The position numbers and the translations under genes were made by a program. This document shows, in pieces, positions 42,389 through 49,616 of a DNA stretch of 64,000 nt (position 1 is its first letter; each line of letters starts with the position of its first letter). The notes beneath the pieces were generated by a model. It searched no databases. It had not been told where the DNA came from and saw only the letters and a program-made list of their open reading frames with translations. This stretch comes from Plantibacter sp. ME-Dv--P-122b (GTDB lineage Bacteria; Actinomycetota; Actinomycetes; Actinomycetales; Microbacteriaceae): positions 124,001 through 188,000 of the forward strand of contig NZ_JARVSC010000011.1 in the NCBI RefSeq assembly GCF_030209375.1, written 5' to 3'.

Positions 42389-42410
42389 ATTCACCCGTTG
42401 TTCACGTCGG
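42389..42410. promoter_or_regulatory. Possible PHO box upstream of the phosphate transporter
   Basis: Two 11-base direct repeats, ATTCACCCGTT and GTTCACGTCGG, abut each other. They resemble the PhoP-binding direct repeats of Streptomyces (G-T/G-TCAC...). The placement 52 bases upstream of the GTG at 42337 is sensible. The 9-bp inverted pair CAACGGGTG / CACCCGTTG at 42371-42400 overlaps it. Moderately supported. Confidence 0.45.
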
Positions 42411-42534
42411 GAGGGGCGAGAGCGGTCGAGCGCGGCCCGTCAGAGCGCGTCGACGTCATCGCGTGCCGATACAGTGTGAGGCGGCGCCCCCGAGCACTGT
42501 GGACCGGAGGCGAATCGACGGCTGGCGGGGGCTC

Positions 42535-43359
42535 ATGGGCGAACGGCGACATCTTGGACTGCACCTCGACCACCGCGTCCACGAATTCAGCCTCCTCCTC
42601 CAGGACCCGCCGTTCGACGACATCGAACCCGAGACGCGAGCGTGGCTGCGAGCCAGGTATGCCGAGATCGTTCCCGTCGTCCTCCCGGCCGCATTGCGCG
42701 CCGTGGAGCGCGGCGGACCCATCTCGCCGAGGTGTCTCGCCGAGCTGAGAGGTGTGGCGATCCGTTCGGCGAACGAGCCTGGGGCGACCTTCTCCACGGC
42801 CCTGCGGGGGTCGTATCCGGCGCTGGCGACGTTCTCAGCCGTCATGTTCGAACTCCAGCACGCCCGACCCTCGCAGGTCGTGCTCGCCATGACGCGCGCG
42901 ACCTGGGTGGCTCACGAGCTCGGATCCTGCTGGGTCGAGAGTTGGAACCAGGAGCGGGCGCGGCTCGATCGGGCTCAGGGATCGCTGGTGCCGGTCGGAG
43001 AGGTCGTCGCTGAGGGCGTCGACGAATCACCGGTCGAGCTGATCGCCACCGGTCCGGAGCTCGACGAGACCGAACAGCACATGCTGACGCTCACCGCGTA
43101 CGGGCTCTCGAACGATGACATCGCCAAGCAGACGAACTACAGCCGACAGGCGGTCAGCTGGCACCTCGGCAAGCTCATGAAGGCCTGGAACGTGCAGAAC
43201 CGGACCGCGCTCGTGGCGGTGGCGTTCGTCCGCGGTGTGCTCGCCGCCAGATTCCGCCGCCGCTCGTCGACTCCGGCGCAGCTCGAAGCCGCACATCGTC
43301 ATCCCGAAATCGCCCTGGCGCAGCCCGGCGAGCGCGAGGACGACGACCAGCTCGCGTGA
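42535..43359 (+). CDS. LuxR-type HTH regulator with helical N-terminal domain
   Basis: A 274-residue protein starting at ATG 42535. The C-terminal region DETEQHMLTLTAYGLSNDDIAKQTNYSRQAVSWHLGKLMKAWNV is a LuxR-like HTH. The N-terminal two-thirds is helical, without receiver, PAS or ATPase motifs; the segment around LPAALRAVERGGPIS to LGSCWVESWNQERARLDRAQ recalls the helical input domains of PucR/RsbR-like regulators, a weak resemblance. It precedes the secreted protein gene at 43537 by 177 bases and may control it. Confidence 0.8.
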   Translation: MGERRHLGLHLDHRVHEFSLLLQDPPFDDIEPETRAWLRARYAEIVPVVLPAALRAVERGGPISPRCLAELRGVAIRSANEPGATFSTALRGSYPALATFSAVMFELQHARPSQVVLAMTRATWVAHELGSCWVESWNQERARLDRAQGSLVPVGEVVAEGVDESPVELIATGPELDETEQHMLTLTAYGLSNDDIAKQTNYSRQAVSWHLGKLMKAWNVQNRTALVAVAFVRGVLAARFRRRSSTPAQLEAAHRHPEIALAQPGEREDDDQLA

Positions 43360-43536
43360 CGACCACGGTGGTCCGCGCCTCTATCACGCATTCGTCGACC
43401 CCTGCGGCTCTTTAGGCGATCGCCTCAGCAACCGCCGTCCACGTTGTCGAGCCCGAGCCGTCCGCGTCATGCTGACGACACGTCGGAACGACCGGCGCGG
43501 AACAGCGACAGGAACGTACGGCGAAAGGACGGAACC

Positions 43537-44232
43537 ATGAACACCGAGACCACGACCACACACGCGACGGCCACTCGATTCAGCGGAGGTCGGAAGCGGA
43601 ACCTCCTGGCCGCCGGGTCACTGCTCGCGCTCACCGGGGCACTGATCGCCGGAGGCCCCGCATCCGCCGAGGAGGACCCCTACAACGACGACATGCTGAT
43701 GAAGACCTGCAACGGGGAGCCGGCGTCGACGGGTGCAATGGAGGGCTCGTGCACCTTCGAGGTGCAGGGCGAGACCCCGCTCCCGCTCGAATGGGTGCGC
43801 TACGGCGAGCCGCTGTCCAACTGCAACGACGGCGCGGTCAGCGACCTCAAGCTCACGCTGGGTGACGTGAAGTCCTTCGCCCAGTCGTGGACCACCGGCG
43901 GGGGCGTCTCCCTCAACATCAAGGACGTCGTGAGCATCGAGGCCAGCGGCGGTTACACGGAGACCAAGACCACGACCAACGAACGCCGGGCCGAGGTGAC
44001 GGCGGTTCCGGGCTACAAGAACGCGGTGACGGCGGGAACCCAGTACGTCGAGCAGACCGGCCGGATCCGCGTCGACATCACCGTCTACGAATTCCAGGGT
44101 GGAGACGGCTACTCGCAGAGCACCGAGACCCACTACATCGACGACGTCAAGCGCAAGGCGCCGACGGGTCACTTCGAAACCGGGCAGGACAACGTCCCCT
44201 GCAACGAGGACTTCCAGGTCCCGGTGGGGTGA
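43537..44232 (+). CDS. Secreted beta-rich protein, possibly aerolysin/ETX-MTX2-like
   Basis: A 231-residue protein starting at ATG 43537 behind GGAC. The signal peptide (GGRKRNLLAAGSLLALTGALIAGGPASAEE) ends near residue 45. The mature protein has two cysteine pairs (C in LMKTCNG, EGSCTFE, LSNCNDG, VPCNEDF). A region of alternating Ser/Thr and hydrophobics, SFAQSWTTGGGVSLNIKDVVSIEASGG then YTETKTTTNERRAEVTAVPG, is reminiscent of the pore-forming hairpin region of aerolysin-like proteins. The assignment is inference from pattern. It could equally be a secreted beta-sandwich of unknown role. Confidence 0.6.
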   Translation: MNTETTTTHATATRFSGGRKRNLLAAGSLLALTGALIAGGPASAEEDPYNDDMLMKTCNGEPASTGAMEGSCTFEVQGETPLPLEWVRYGEPLSNCNDGAVSDLKLTLGDVKSFAQSWTTGGGVSLNIKDVVSIEASGGYTETKTTTNERRAEVTAVPGYKNAVTAGTQYVEQTGRIRVDITVYEFQGGDGYSQSTETHYIDDVKRKAPTGHFETGQDNVPCNEDFQVPVG

Positions 44233-44312
44233 CACCGCCCACGTGACGCGCTGACGGGCCCCGCGCTTCGCACGCGGTGACGACGGTCGCGCCCGGTGTC
44301 GGCGGCTCATCG

Positions 44313-44327
44313 TAGGTTCGGGCTGTG
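44313..44327 (+). promoter_or_regulatory. Probable leaderless promoter: TAGGTT, six bases, GTG
   Basis: TAGGTT ends six bases before the GTG start at 44325, with no Shine-Dalgarno sequence. It matches the spacing found at 10705, 55249 and 63696. Confidence 0.55.
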
Positions 44328-45191
44328 CCGGAACGTGTGGAAGCGTGGTGGGCCCGCCGTCAGTGGTCGAAGGGCCTCGAGACGCCGTACCCGGTCGGCG
44401 CCTACCGGCAGGCATGGGCGGCGTTCCCTGCGCTGTGGCGTCAGTACCACGCGGATCTCAACGCCGGCATCGTCCTCAGCCAGGTGCCGCCGGCGGCCGA
44501 CGTCCTCCTGCAGTGGCAGTGCGACCGGGGGCACCGCTTCGTCGCGACGCCCGCGGAGCAGCGTGCGCGACCGGGCCGCGAGCGTCGCCGGAGCGCGTGG
44601 TGCCCGGAGTGCTCCGATGAGGCGAACCCGTCCAGGGTCGTCGCGTTGCCGATGCGCGAATCGGTGACCGACCCGGTGATCCAAGACGCGGGGCCCCTCC
44701 GAGCACGCCGAGAACGGCCGAAGCCGTCGCTCTGCGAGAAGACCCCGGAGCTGCCGGTGGGCGAGGCCTTCACCTCCGAGTGCGCGCCGAAGCCGGCCTC
44801 GGCGGTTGAGGCCCGGCTGCGCGCGGACGTCCACGAGCGACTCGCGCTCACCGAGGGGGTGAACGCCGTGCGGGTGCAGCGTCCGTTCTTCCAACACCTC
44901 GAGGTGTGGCCGGACCTGGTCTACCCGGAACTGCGTGTCGCCGTCGAGTACGACAGCATCGGTCGGCACGGTCTCGAGCACGTCGGGCGCCGTGAGGAGG
45001 TCGACCGACGGAAGGATCGCCTGCTGCGATCGGCCGGCTGGGAGGTCGTCCGGCTCCGGACCGGCAAGCTCGAACCGCTCGGCCCCCACGATCTCCAGCT
45101 CGCCTCGTGGAACGCGCGAGCCCTCGTGCGGCTGATCGACACGCTCAGGGCGATCCGGGGTCCGTTGTTGGTCGACGCGTACCTGCGCTGA
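44325..45191 (+). CDS. Zinc-ribbon protein with nuclease-like C terminus
   Basis: A 288-residue protein. A treble-clef or zinc-ribbon segment reads WQCDRGHRF...SAWCPECSDEA (two Cys pairs, near residues 65-100). The C-terminal part, LEVWPDLVYPELRVAVEYDSIG followed by RREEVDRRKDRLLRSAGWEVVRLR, resembles the very-short-patch-repair/DUF559 endonuclease fold: Asp in PDLVYP, Glu in VEYDS, and the arginine-rich helix, although the usual catalytic Lys is not obvious. Homologues are frequent in Microbacteriaceae as single genes. A nuclease role is inferred. Confidence 0.72.
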   Translation: MPERVEAWWARRQWSKGLETPYPVGAYRQAWAAFPALWRQYHADLNAGIVLSQVPPAADVLLQWQCDRGHRFVATPAEQRARPGRERRRSAWCPECSDEANPSRVVALPMRESVTDPVIQDAGPLRARRERPKPSLCEKTPELPVGEAFTSECAPKPASAVEARLRADVHERLALTEGVNAVRVQRPFFQHLEVWPDLVYPELRVAVEYDSIGRHGLEHVGRREEVDRRKDRLLRSAGWEVVRLRTGKLEPLGPHDLQLASWNARALVRLIDTLRAIRGPLLVDAYLR

Positions 45192-45202
45192 CGCGTCAGC
45201 GG

Positions 45203-45261
45203 GCGAGAGTGCACGAAACGCTCCCATGAGCGGCGTTTGGGAGCGTTTTGTGCACTCTCGC
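45203..45261. terminator. Long hairpin of the same repeated palindrome type, probable terminator
   Basis: A 24-bp stem (arms 45203-45226 and 45238-45261, one G-T pair) with an 11-base loop follows the zinc-ribbon gene by 11 bases. Its core CGAAACGCTCCC is identical to that at 39951-39962. Confidence 0.65.
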
Positions 45262-45399
45262 GAGCATGAGCCCGGGGGAGCCGCGCGGCCATGATGCGCT
45301 ACCCTCGTCGCAGAGGGAAAAACCCCGTCGTGCCTCGGCCGACGGAAACGCGCACGCGGCTCGTGGGAGCCGTCACTTCTTCATCGAAGGAGTGCGCCC

Positions 45400-46851
45400 A
45401 TGTTCGAATCCTCATCCTCCCCGGCGGTCACCGTCTCGCCGCCACGCCTCCGCGACGCGTGGGTCGCGCTGGCCGGCCTCTCGGCCGTGTTCCTGTTCGA
45501 GATGCTCGACAACGCCGTCCTGAACGTCGCCCTCCCGACCATCGGCCGTGAGCTCGCTGCATCCACCGCGTCGCTGCAATGGGTCTCGGGTGCGTACTCG
45601 GTCGCGTTCGGCGGGCTGATGCTGCTGTTCGGCGCGGTCGCCGACCGGTTCGGTCGGCGGCGGGTGATGCTCGTCGGCCTGACGTTGCTCGCCGTCGTGA
45701 GCGTCCTGACCGTGTGCGTCACCTCGGTGGAACAGCTGATCGTCGTGCGCGCGCTCATGGGTGTCGCTGCGGCGATGACCACGCCGGGATCCATGGCGTT
45801 GGCGTTCCGCCTGTTCGCGCAGGACGACCTCCGCGTCCGGGCGCTCACGGTCATCTCGACCGCCGGACTGGTGGGCCTCGCGGCCGGCCCGACGATCGGC
45901 GGCCTGGTGCTCGCCGTGGCGCCATGGCAGGTGCTCATCGTCGCCAACGCCCCCATCGCGGTCGTCGCCTGGATCGGGATCCGCGCCGGGATCGGTGCCG
46001 ACGAGCGGTCGCAGCTGCACGGTGATCGCATCGACGGGTTCGGAGCCGTCCTCGGGACCGCGACCGTCGTCGGCGTGCTCCTCACGCCCACCCTGTTCGT
46101 CGCCGACATCGACCCCGCCCTGGCCTGGAGTACGGCGGCGATCGCTGTGGCGGCCGCCATCGGGTTCGTCGTGCGGGAGCGCACGGCGCGTCACCCGCTG
46201 CTGGACCTCCGTCTCATCGCCCAACCGCTCGTCGCCTCCGGTCTGGCCTACAAGGCCGCCGCCGGGCTCGCGATGGCCGGCTTGTCGTATCTGGCGACGC
46301 TGCAACTGCAGTTCGCGTGGGGGTGGCCGCCGGCCCTGGCCGCCGTTGCGATGCTCCCGCAGGTCGTCGTGCTCCTGGCGGGCGGTCGCTTCGTCGGGCC
46401 GTTCGTCCAGCGCGTCGGGCTCGACCGCGCCGCCTGGATGAGCGCGGCCGCCGTCGTCTCGGGGCTCGCGGTGTTCGCGCTCCTGAGCCGGTTCGGCTAC
46501 CCGTCGGTGCTCGTCGCACTCGTCCTGGTCGCCGCCGGGATGCGGGTGGTCGGCGTCGTCGCCGGTAACAACGTCCTCCGTGGCCTCCCCGCGGACCGCA
46601 CGTCCATCGGTGCGGCCCTGATCGACACCGCGAGCGAGATCGCGACCGCGGTCGGCATCGCCGCGACCGGCACCATCCTCGCCACACTCGTCGGCGGCGG
46701 CATCACGACGACGGCCATCACCGGGGAGCGGCTCGCGTCCTTCCAGGAGGCGGTCCTCGTCGCAGGCATCGCCATCACCGCGCTCGCCGCAGCCCTCGTC
46801 GCCGTCGGCGCGTCGCGCTCTCTCCGCGAGCGCTCGCGGACGGCTGGGTGA
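45400..46851 (+). CDS. DHA2-family (14-helix) MFS drug exporter
   Basis: A 483-residue membrane protein starting at ATG 45400 behind GAAGGAG. LDNAVLNVALPTIGRELAAS is motif D1 of drug:H+ antiporters and GAVADRFGRRRVMLVG is motif A. STAGLVGLAAGPTIGGLV is motif C, with the G-x3-GP-x2-GG pattern that marks exporters. About fourteen hydrophobic segments place it in DHA2 (EmrB/QacA). Likely substrates are lipophilic or cationic toxic compounds. It has no linked regulator. Confidence 0.92.
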   Translation: MFESSSSPAVTVSPPRLRDAWVALAGLSAVFLFEMLDNAVLNVALPTIGRELAASTASLQWVSGAYSVAFGGLMLLFGAVADRFGRRRVMLVGLTLLAVVSVLTVCVTSVEQLIVVRALMGVAAAMTTPGSMALAFRLFAQDDLRVRALTVISTAGLVGLAAGPTIGGLVLAVAPWQVLIVANAPIAVVAWIGIRAGIGADERSQLHGDRIDGFGAVLGTATVVGVLLTPTLFVADIDPALAWSTAAIAVAAAIGFVVRERTARHPLLDLRLIAQPLVASGLAYKAAAGLAMAGLSYLATLQLQFAWGWPPALAAVAMLPQVVVLLAGGRFVGPFVQRVGLDRAAWMSAAAVVSGLAVFALLSRFGYPSVLVALVLVAAGMRVVGVVAGNNVLRGLPADRTSIGAALIDTASEIATAVGIAATGTILATLVGGGITTTAITGERLASFQEAVLVAGIAITALAAALVAVGASRSLRERSRTAG

Positions 46852-46853
46852 TT

Positions 46854-46877
46854 CATTCGCCCATCGTTGGGCGAATG
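46854..46877. terminator. Hairpin between convergent exporter and sortase genes
   Basis: CATTCGCCCA and TGGGCGAATG form a perfect 10-bp stem around TCGT, right after the exporter's stop. A further half-copy, TTGGGCGAACG, follows about 30 bases on. It lacks a U-tract but lies exactly between two convergent genes. Confidence 0.6.
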
Positions 46878-46976
46878 TGTGTTGCGGGACCCGATCTTGG
46901 GCGAACGAACGCCCTCGGCGGCGCTCGCGTCGCTCGTGTGCCGAAGCCGAGACCGAGGATGGCGCTGAGAACGGGC

Positions 46977-47996
46977 CTACGCGGTCGGCGGCCCCACCTC
47001 GCCGTGAGCCGGTTCGCCCGGGCGTGACGGTGAACCCGTCGAGGCCCGGTGCTGTTTCGGCGGGCGTCCGGACAGCCAGACGTAGGCGGTCGCGGTCAGG
47101 AACACCCCGCCGGCGATCAGCGACCACCACGGGAAGGACGGACCCTCCGGATGCTCACCGGCGGCATCGAGATCCGATTGCGGGGTGGGGATGACGCGTT
47201 CGCCCGTGACGAGGATGCGGTGGCTGTTGACGCCGAGCGGTGTGCACGTCACGAGGGTGACGAGATCCTCGCCGTCGACCGGGAACAGGGACTGCGTGTC
47301 GGTGGGTTCGACGACCCTGGTGTCGGTGACCCGATAGGTGAGGACCTCGCCGAAGACCTCGATGGTGAAGGTGTCGTCGACCCGCACCCGGTCGAGATGG
47401 GTGAACAGCTCCGAGGTGGCCAGGCCCCGGTGTGCCGTGAGCACCGAATGCGTCGACGGTCCGCCCACCGGCACGGCCGTGCCTTGCAGGTGTCCGACGC
47501 CGTGTTCGAGCACCTCGTTGCTCGTCCCGTGCGAGATGGGCAGGTCGACCTTGATCGACGGAATCCGGAGTCGCCCCATGAGACCGGCCCCGTCGGCACG
47601 GAGGATCTGGTCGTAGTCGCCGTCCTGCTGGGGCTGCTCGGCCAGGGGGAGACGCTCGTTCGCCAGGAGGTTCGCACCGCCGCCGGTGATCTGCGCGTTG
47701 TAGTCACGGGCTTCGTCGAGACGTTGCTGCAGCGTGGCGGCACCGAGGTCCGCGACTTCGTCGGTCAGGCCGTCGATGCGCTGGGACTGCTCGTACTGGC
47801 TGAACCACGAGACGGTCATCGGGAAGAGCAGGATCCCGGCGCCGATGATCGCGACGAGCGCGATCGCCAAGGAGCTCCTCGGCATCCGCCACCGCTCCAA
47901 ACGACGACGAGCACGTCGTGTGAGCGTGGGGCGCGCGGTGTCGCTCTGGGACGACGAAGGCGGGGGTCCCGCAGGACGCCCCGCCTTCTGTGTCAT
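46977..47996 (-). CDS. Class C sortase (pilus polymerase)
   Basis: A 339-residue membrane protein. An N-terminal transmembrane segment (SLAIALVAIIGAGILLFPM) precedes the sortase barrel: LRIPSIKVDLPISHGTSNEVLEHGVGHLQGTAVPVGG, the catalytic His in LTAHRGL, the Cys in TLVTCTPLGVNSHR with the following Arg, and a second membrane segment (WWSLIAGGVFLTATAYVWL). The C-terminal anchor and the ISHGTS/GVGHLQGT signatures identify class C, which polymerises pilins through the LPxTG motif. It follows the two pilin genes in the same direction, as in SpaA-type pilus loci. Confidence 0.93.
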   Translation of the reverse strand: MTQKAGRPAGPPPSSSQSDTARPTLTRRARRRLERWRMPRSSLAIALVAIIGAGILLFPMTVSWFSQYEQSQRIDGLTDEVADLGAATLQQRLDEARDYNAQITGGGANLLANERLPLAEQPQQDGDYDQILRADGAGLMGRLRIPSIKVDLPISHGTSNEVLEHGVGHLQGTAVPVGGPSTHSVLTAHRGLATSELFTHLDRVRVDDTFTIEVFGEVLTYRVTDTRVVEPTDTQSLFPVDGEDLVTLVTCTPLGVNSHRILVTGERVIPTPQSDLDAAGEHPEGPSFPWWSLIAGGVFLTATAYVWLSGRPPKQHRASTGSPSRPGEPAHGEVGPPTA

Positions 47997-48005
47997 GATC
48001 CCAGG

Positions 48006-49529
48006 TTACGCGGAGACGGAAACAGCGCCCGCGCGACGGCGAGCCGCGGCGATCGCGGCACCGATGGCGATCGCCACGAGGGCGCCACCACCGAGGCCGA
48101 ACCACAGGCCACCGTCACCACCGGTGAGCGGCAGCAGGAAGTTCGACGCGGACACCTGCGTGTGGTTGAACTCCACGTAGTTCTGCACCGGCGGGACGGT
48201 CGACGTCGGACCGGCGACGACCACGGCCTGGACCGGGTTGCTCTGCGGCAGGTTGAAGCCGGTCGGCGGGGTGATCTCACGCACGTAGTAGTTGCCGGGC
48301 GTGATGATCGGGATCGCGACGATCCCGTTGGCCCCGGTCGTCCAGTTCGTGCTGCCGTTGATGGTGATGGGGTTCTGCTGGTTGTTCGCGTCGTTCTGGT
48401 TCAGGTACACCTGGTAGACGGCTCCCCCCAGTGCGGTGCGCGGACCACCGTTGTTGCTCTCGTACGCGAACACCGTCAGCTGGCCGATCGGGGTCGTGCC
48501 GGTCACCGTTTCCAGAGCGCCGTTGATGTTGGCCGTCGCGCTGTTGGTGATGAGTCCGTTCGACGGGATCGACACGGCGCGCGTGAGCACGTTGAACGAC
48601 ACCAGTCCGCCCTGCATCGTGGTGAGCCGGGTGAGGCCGGCCGAGGTGAAGGACAGCACCGAGGTCGCCTCCACCGTCGAGGTCGCGTCGGTGTTGGTGA
48701 TCGTGTAGTCGGCACCGAGCGCGAAGTTCTGCGTGATCCCACCGGCGTTCGTCACGGTCACGGTCGACGGCGACACCCCTGCGGGCGGCGAGGCGGGGAA
48801 CACCAGGGCGCCGGGTACCGTGTCGGTGAGCGAGAAGCTGGTGATGGTGTCGCCGGCGGCCAGGGTCGGCACGCTCGACGCGATCGCCCAACGGATGAGG
48901 TCGGGGTTGCGCGCTTCCGCGGAGTTCGCCGGTGCCGGAACGCGCGTCTTCGTCGTCTCGGTGACCGCGTTCTTCGGGTACACGTGGACGTCGTAGATCC
49001 ACTGGTTCGCCGGTGCGCCGACCGGGCCGGTCGGCAACGGGAGCGACACGAGGAACGGTGCCGTCGGGTTGGTCGCGGCGGCCGGCAGGACGGTCTCCTG
49101 CACGTAGAACAGGCCGAGGGGCATGTCCGCGGGGAAGGTCGCCGTGCCGTCGGCGGCCGACGGTGCTGACGTGAACGGAGCGCCGGTCAGACGGGTCGAG
49201 GCCGCCTGCGGGCTGAGGCTGTTCGCGATGGTCCACCCTTCAGGCGTGGTGAGGTCGACACCGGCGACCTGGGTGGCCGTGAAGACGGCTCCGGGGAGCG
49301 GGGTGCCGAGGCCGGCGGTCGACGGCAGCTGCTGACCGGTGCCCGCGTTCTGCCCGTTGTTCGGGCCGAGTGCGAATTTGTGCACCGTGAAGCTGCGGGG
49401 CTGATTGGGGTCGATGTTGCCCGGCAGTGTCACCGCCTGCGCGGGGGCGACGTTCACGAGCGCCACGGCGGCGGCCAGCACGACGGTGCCGATCGCGGCG
49501 CCGAGACGCCGGGTGATGGATGTGGACAT
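48006..49529 (-). CDS. Backbone pilin with LPLTG sorting signal (SpaA/fimbrial isopeptide type)
   Basis: A 507-residue cell-wall protein starting at ATG 49529 (MSTSITRR); the upstream ATG is unsupported. The signal peptide ends at APAQA-V. The pilin motif is WIYDVHVYPKN (polymerising Lys in YPK). The E-box is YYVREITPPTGF (Glu that completes an isopeptide bond). The sorting signal LPLTG is at 466-470, followed by a hydrophobic stretch and ARRR. The class C sortase encoded 9 bases downstream should link monomers through the YPK lysine. Confidence 0.93.
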   Translation of the reverse strand: MSTSITRRLGAAIGTVVLAAAVALVNVAPAQAVTLPGNIDPNQPRSFTVHKFALGPNNGQNAGTGQQLPSTAGLGTPLPGAVFTATQVAGVDLTTPEGWTIANSLSPQAASTRLTGAPFTSAPSAADGTATFPADMPLGLFYVQETVLPAAATNPTAPFLVSLPLPTGPVGAPANQWIYDVHVYPKNAVTETTKTRVPAPANSAEARNPDLIRWAIASSVPTLAAGDTITSFSLTDTVPGALVFPASPPAGVSPSTVTVTNAGGITQNFALGADYTITNTDATSTVEATSVLSFTSAGLTRLTTMQGGLVSFNVLTRAVSIPSNGLITNSATANINGALETVTGTTPIGQLTVFAYESNNGGPRTALGGAVYQVYLNQNDANNQQNPITINGSTNWTTGANGIVAIPIITPGNYYVREITPPTGFNLPQSNPVQAVVVAGPTSTVPPVQNYVEFNHTQVSASNFLLPLTGGDGGLWFGLGGGALVAIAIGAAIAAARRRAGAVSVSA

Positions 49530-49616
49530 GGTTTCTCCTGTCGAAGGTGGAGTGCTGAACAGCAGGATGGAGGTCACGGGGTGGGTTCGGGGATGCGCGG
49601 ACGGGCGGTCAAGGTG

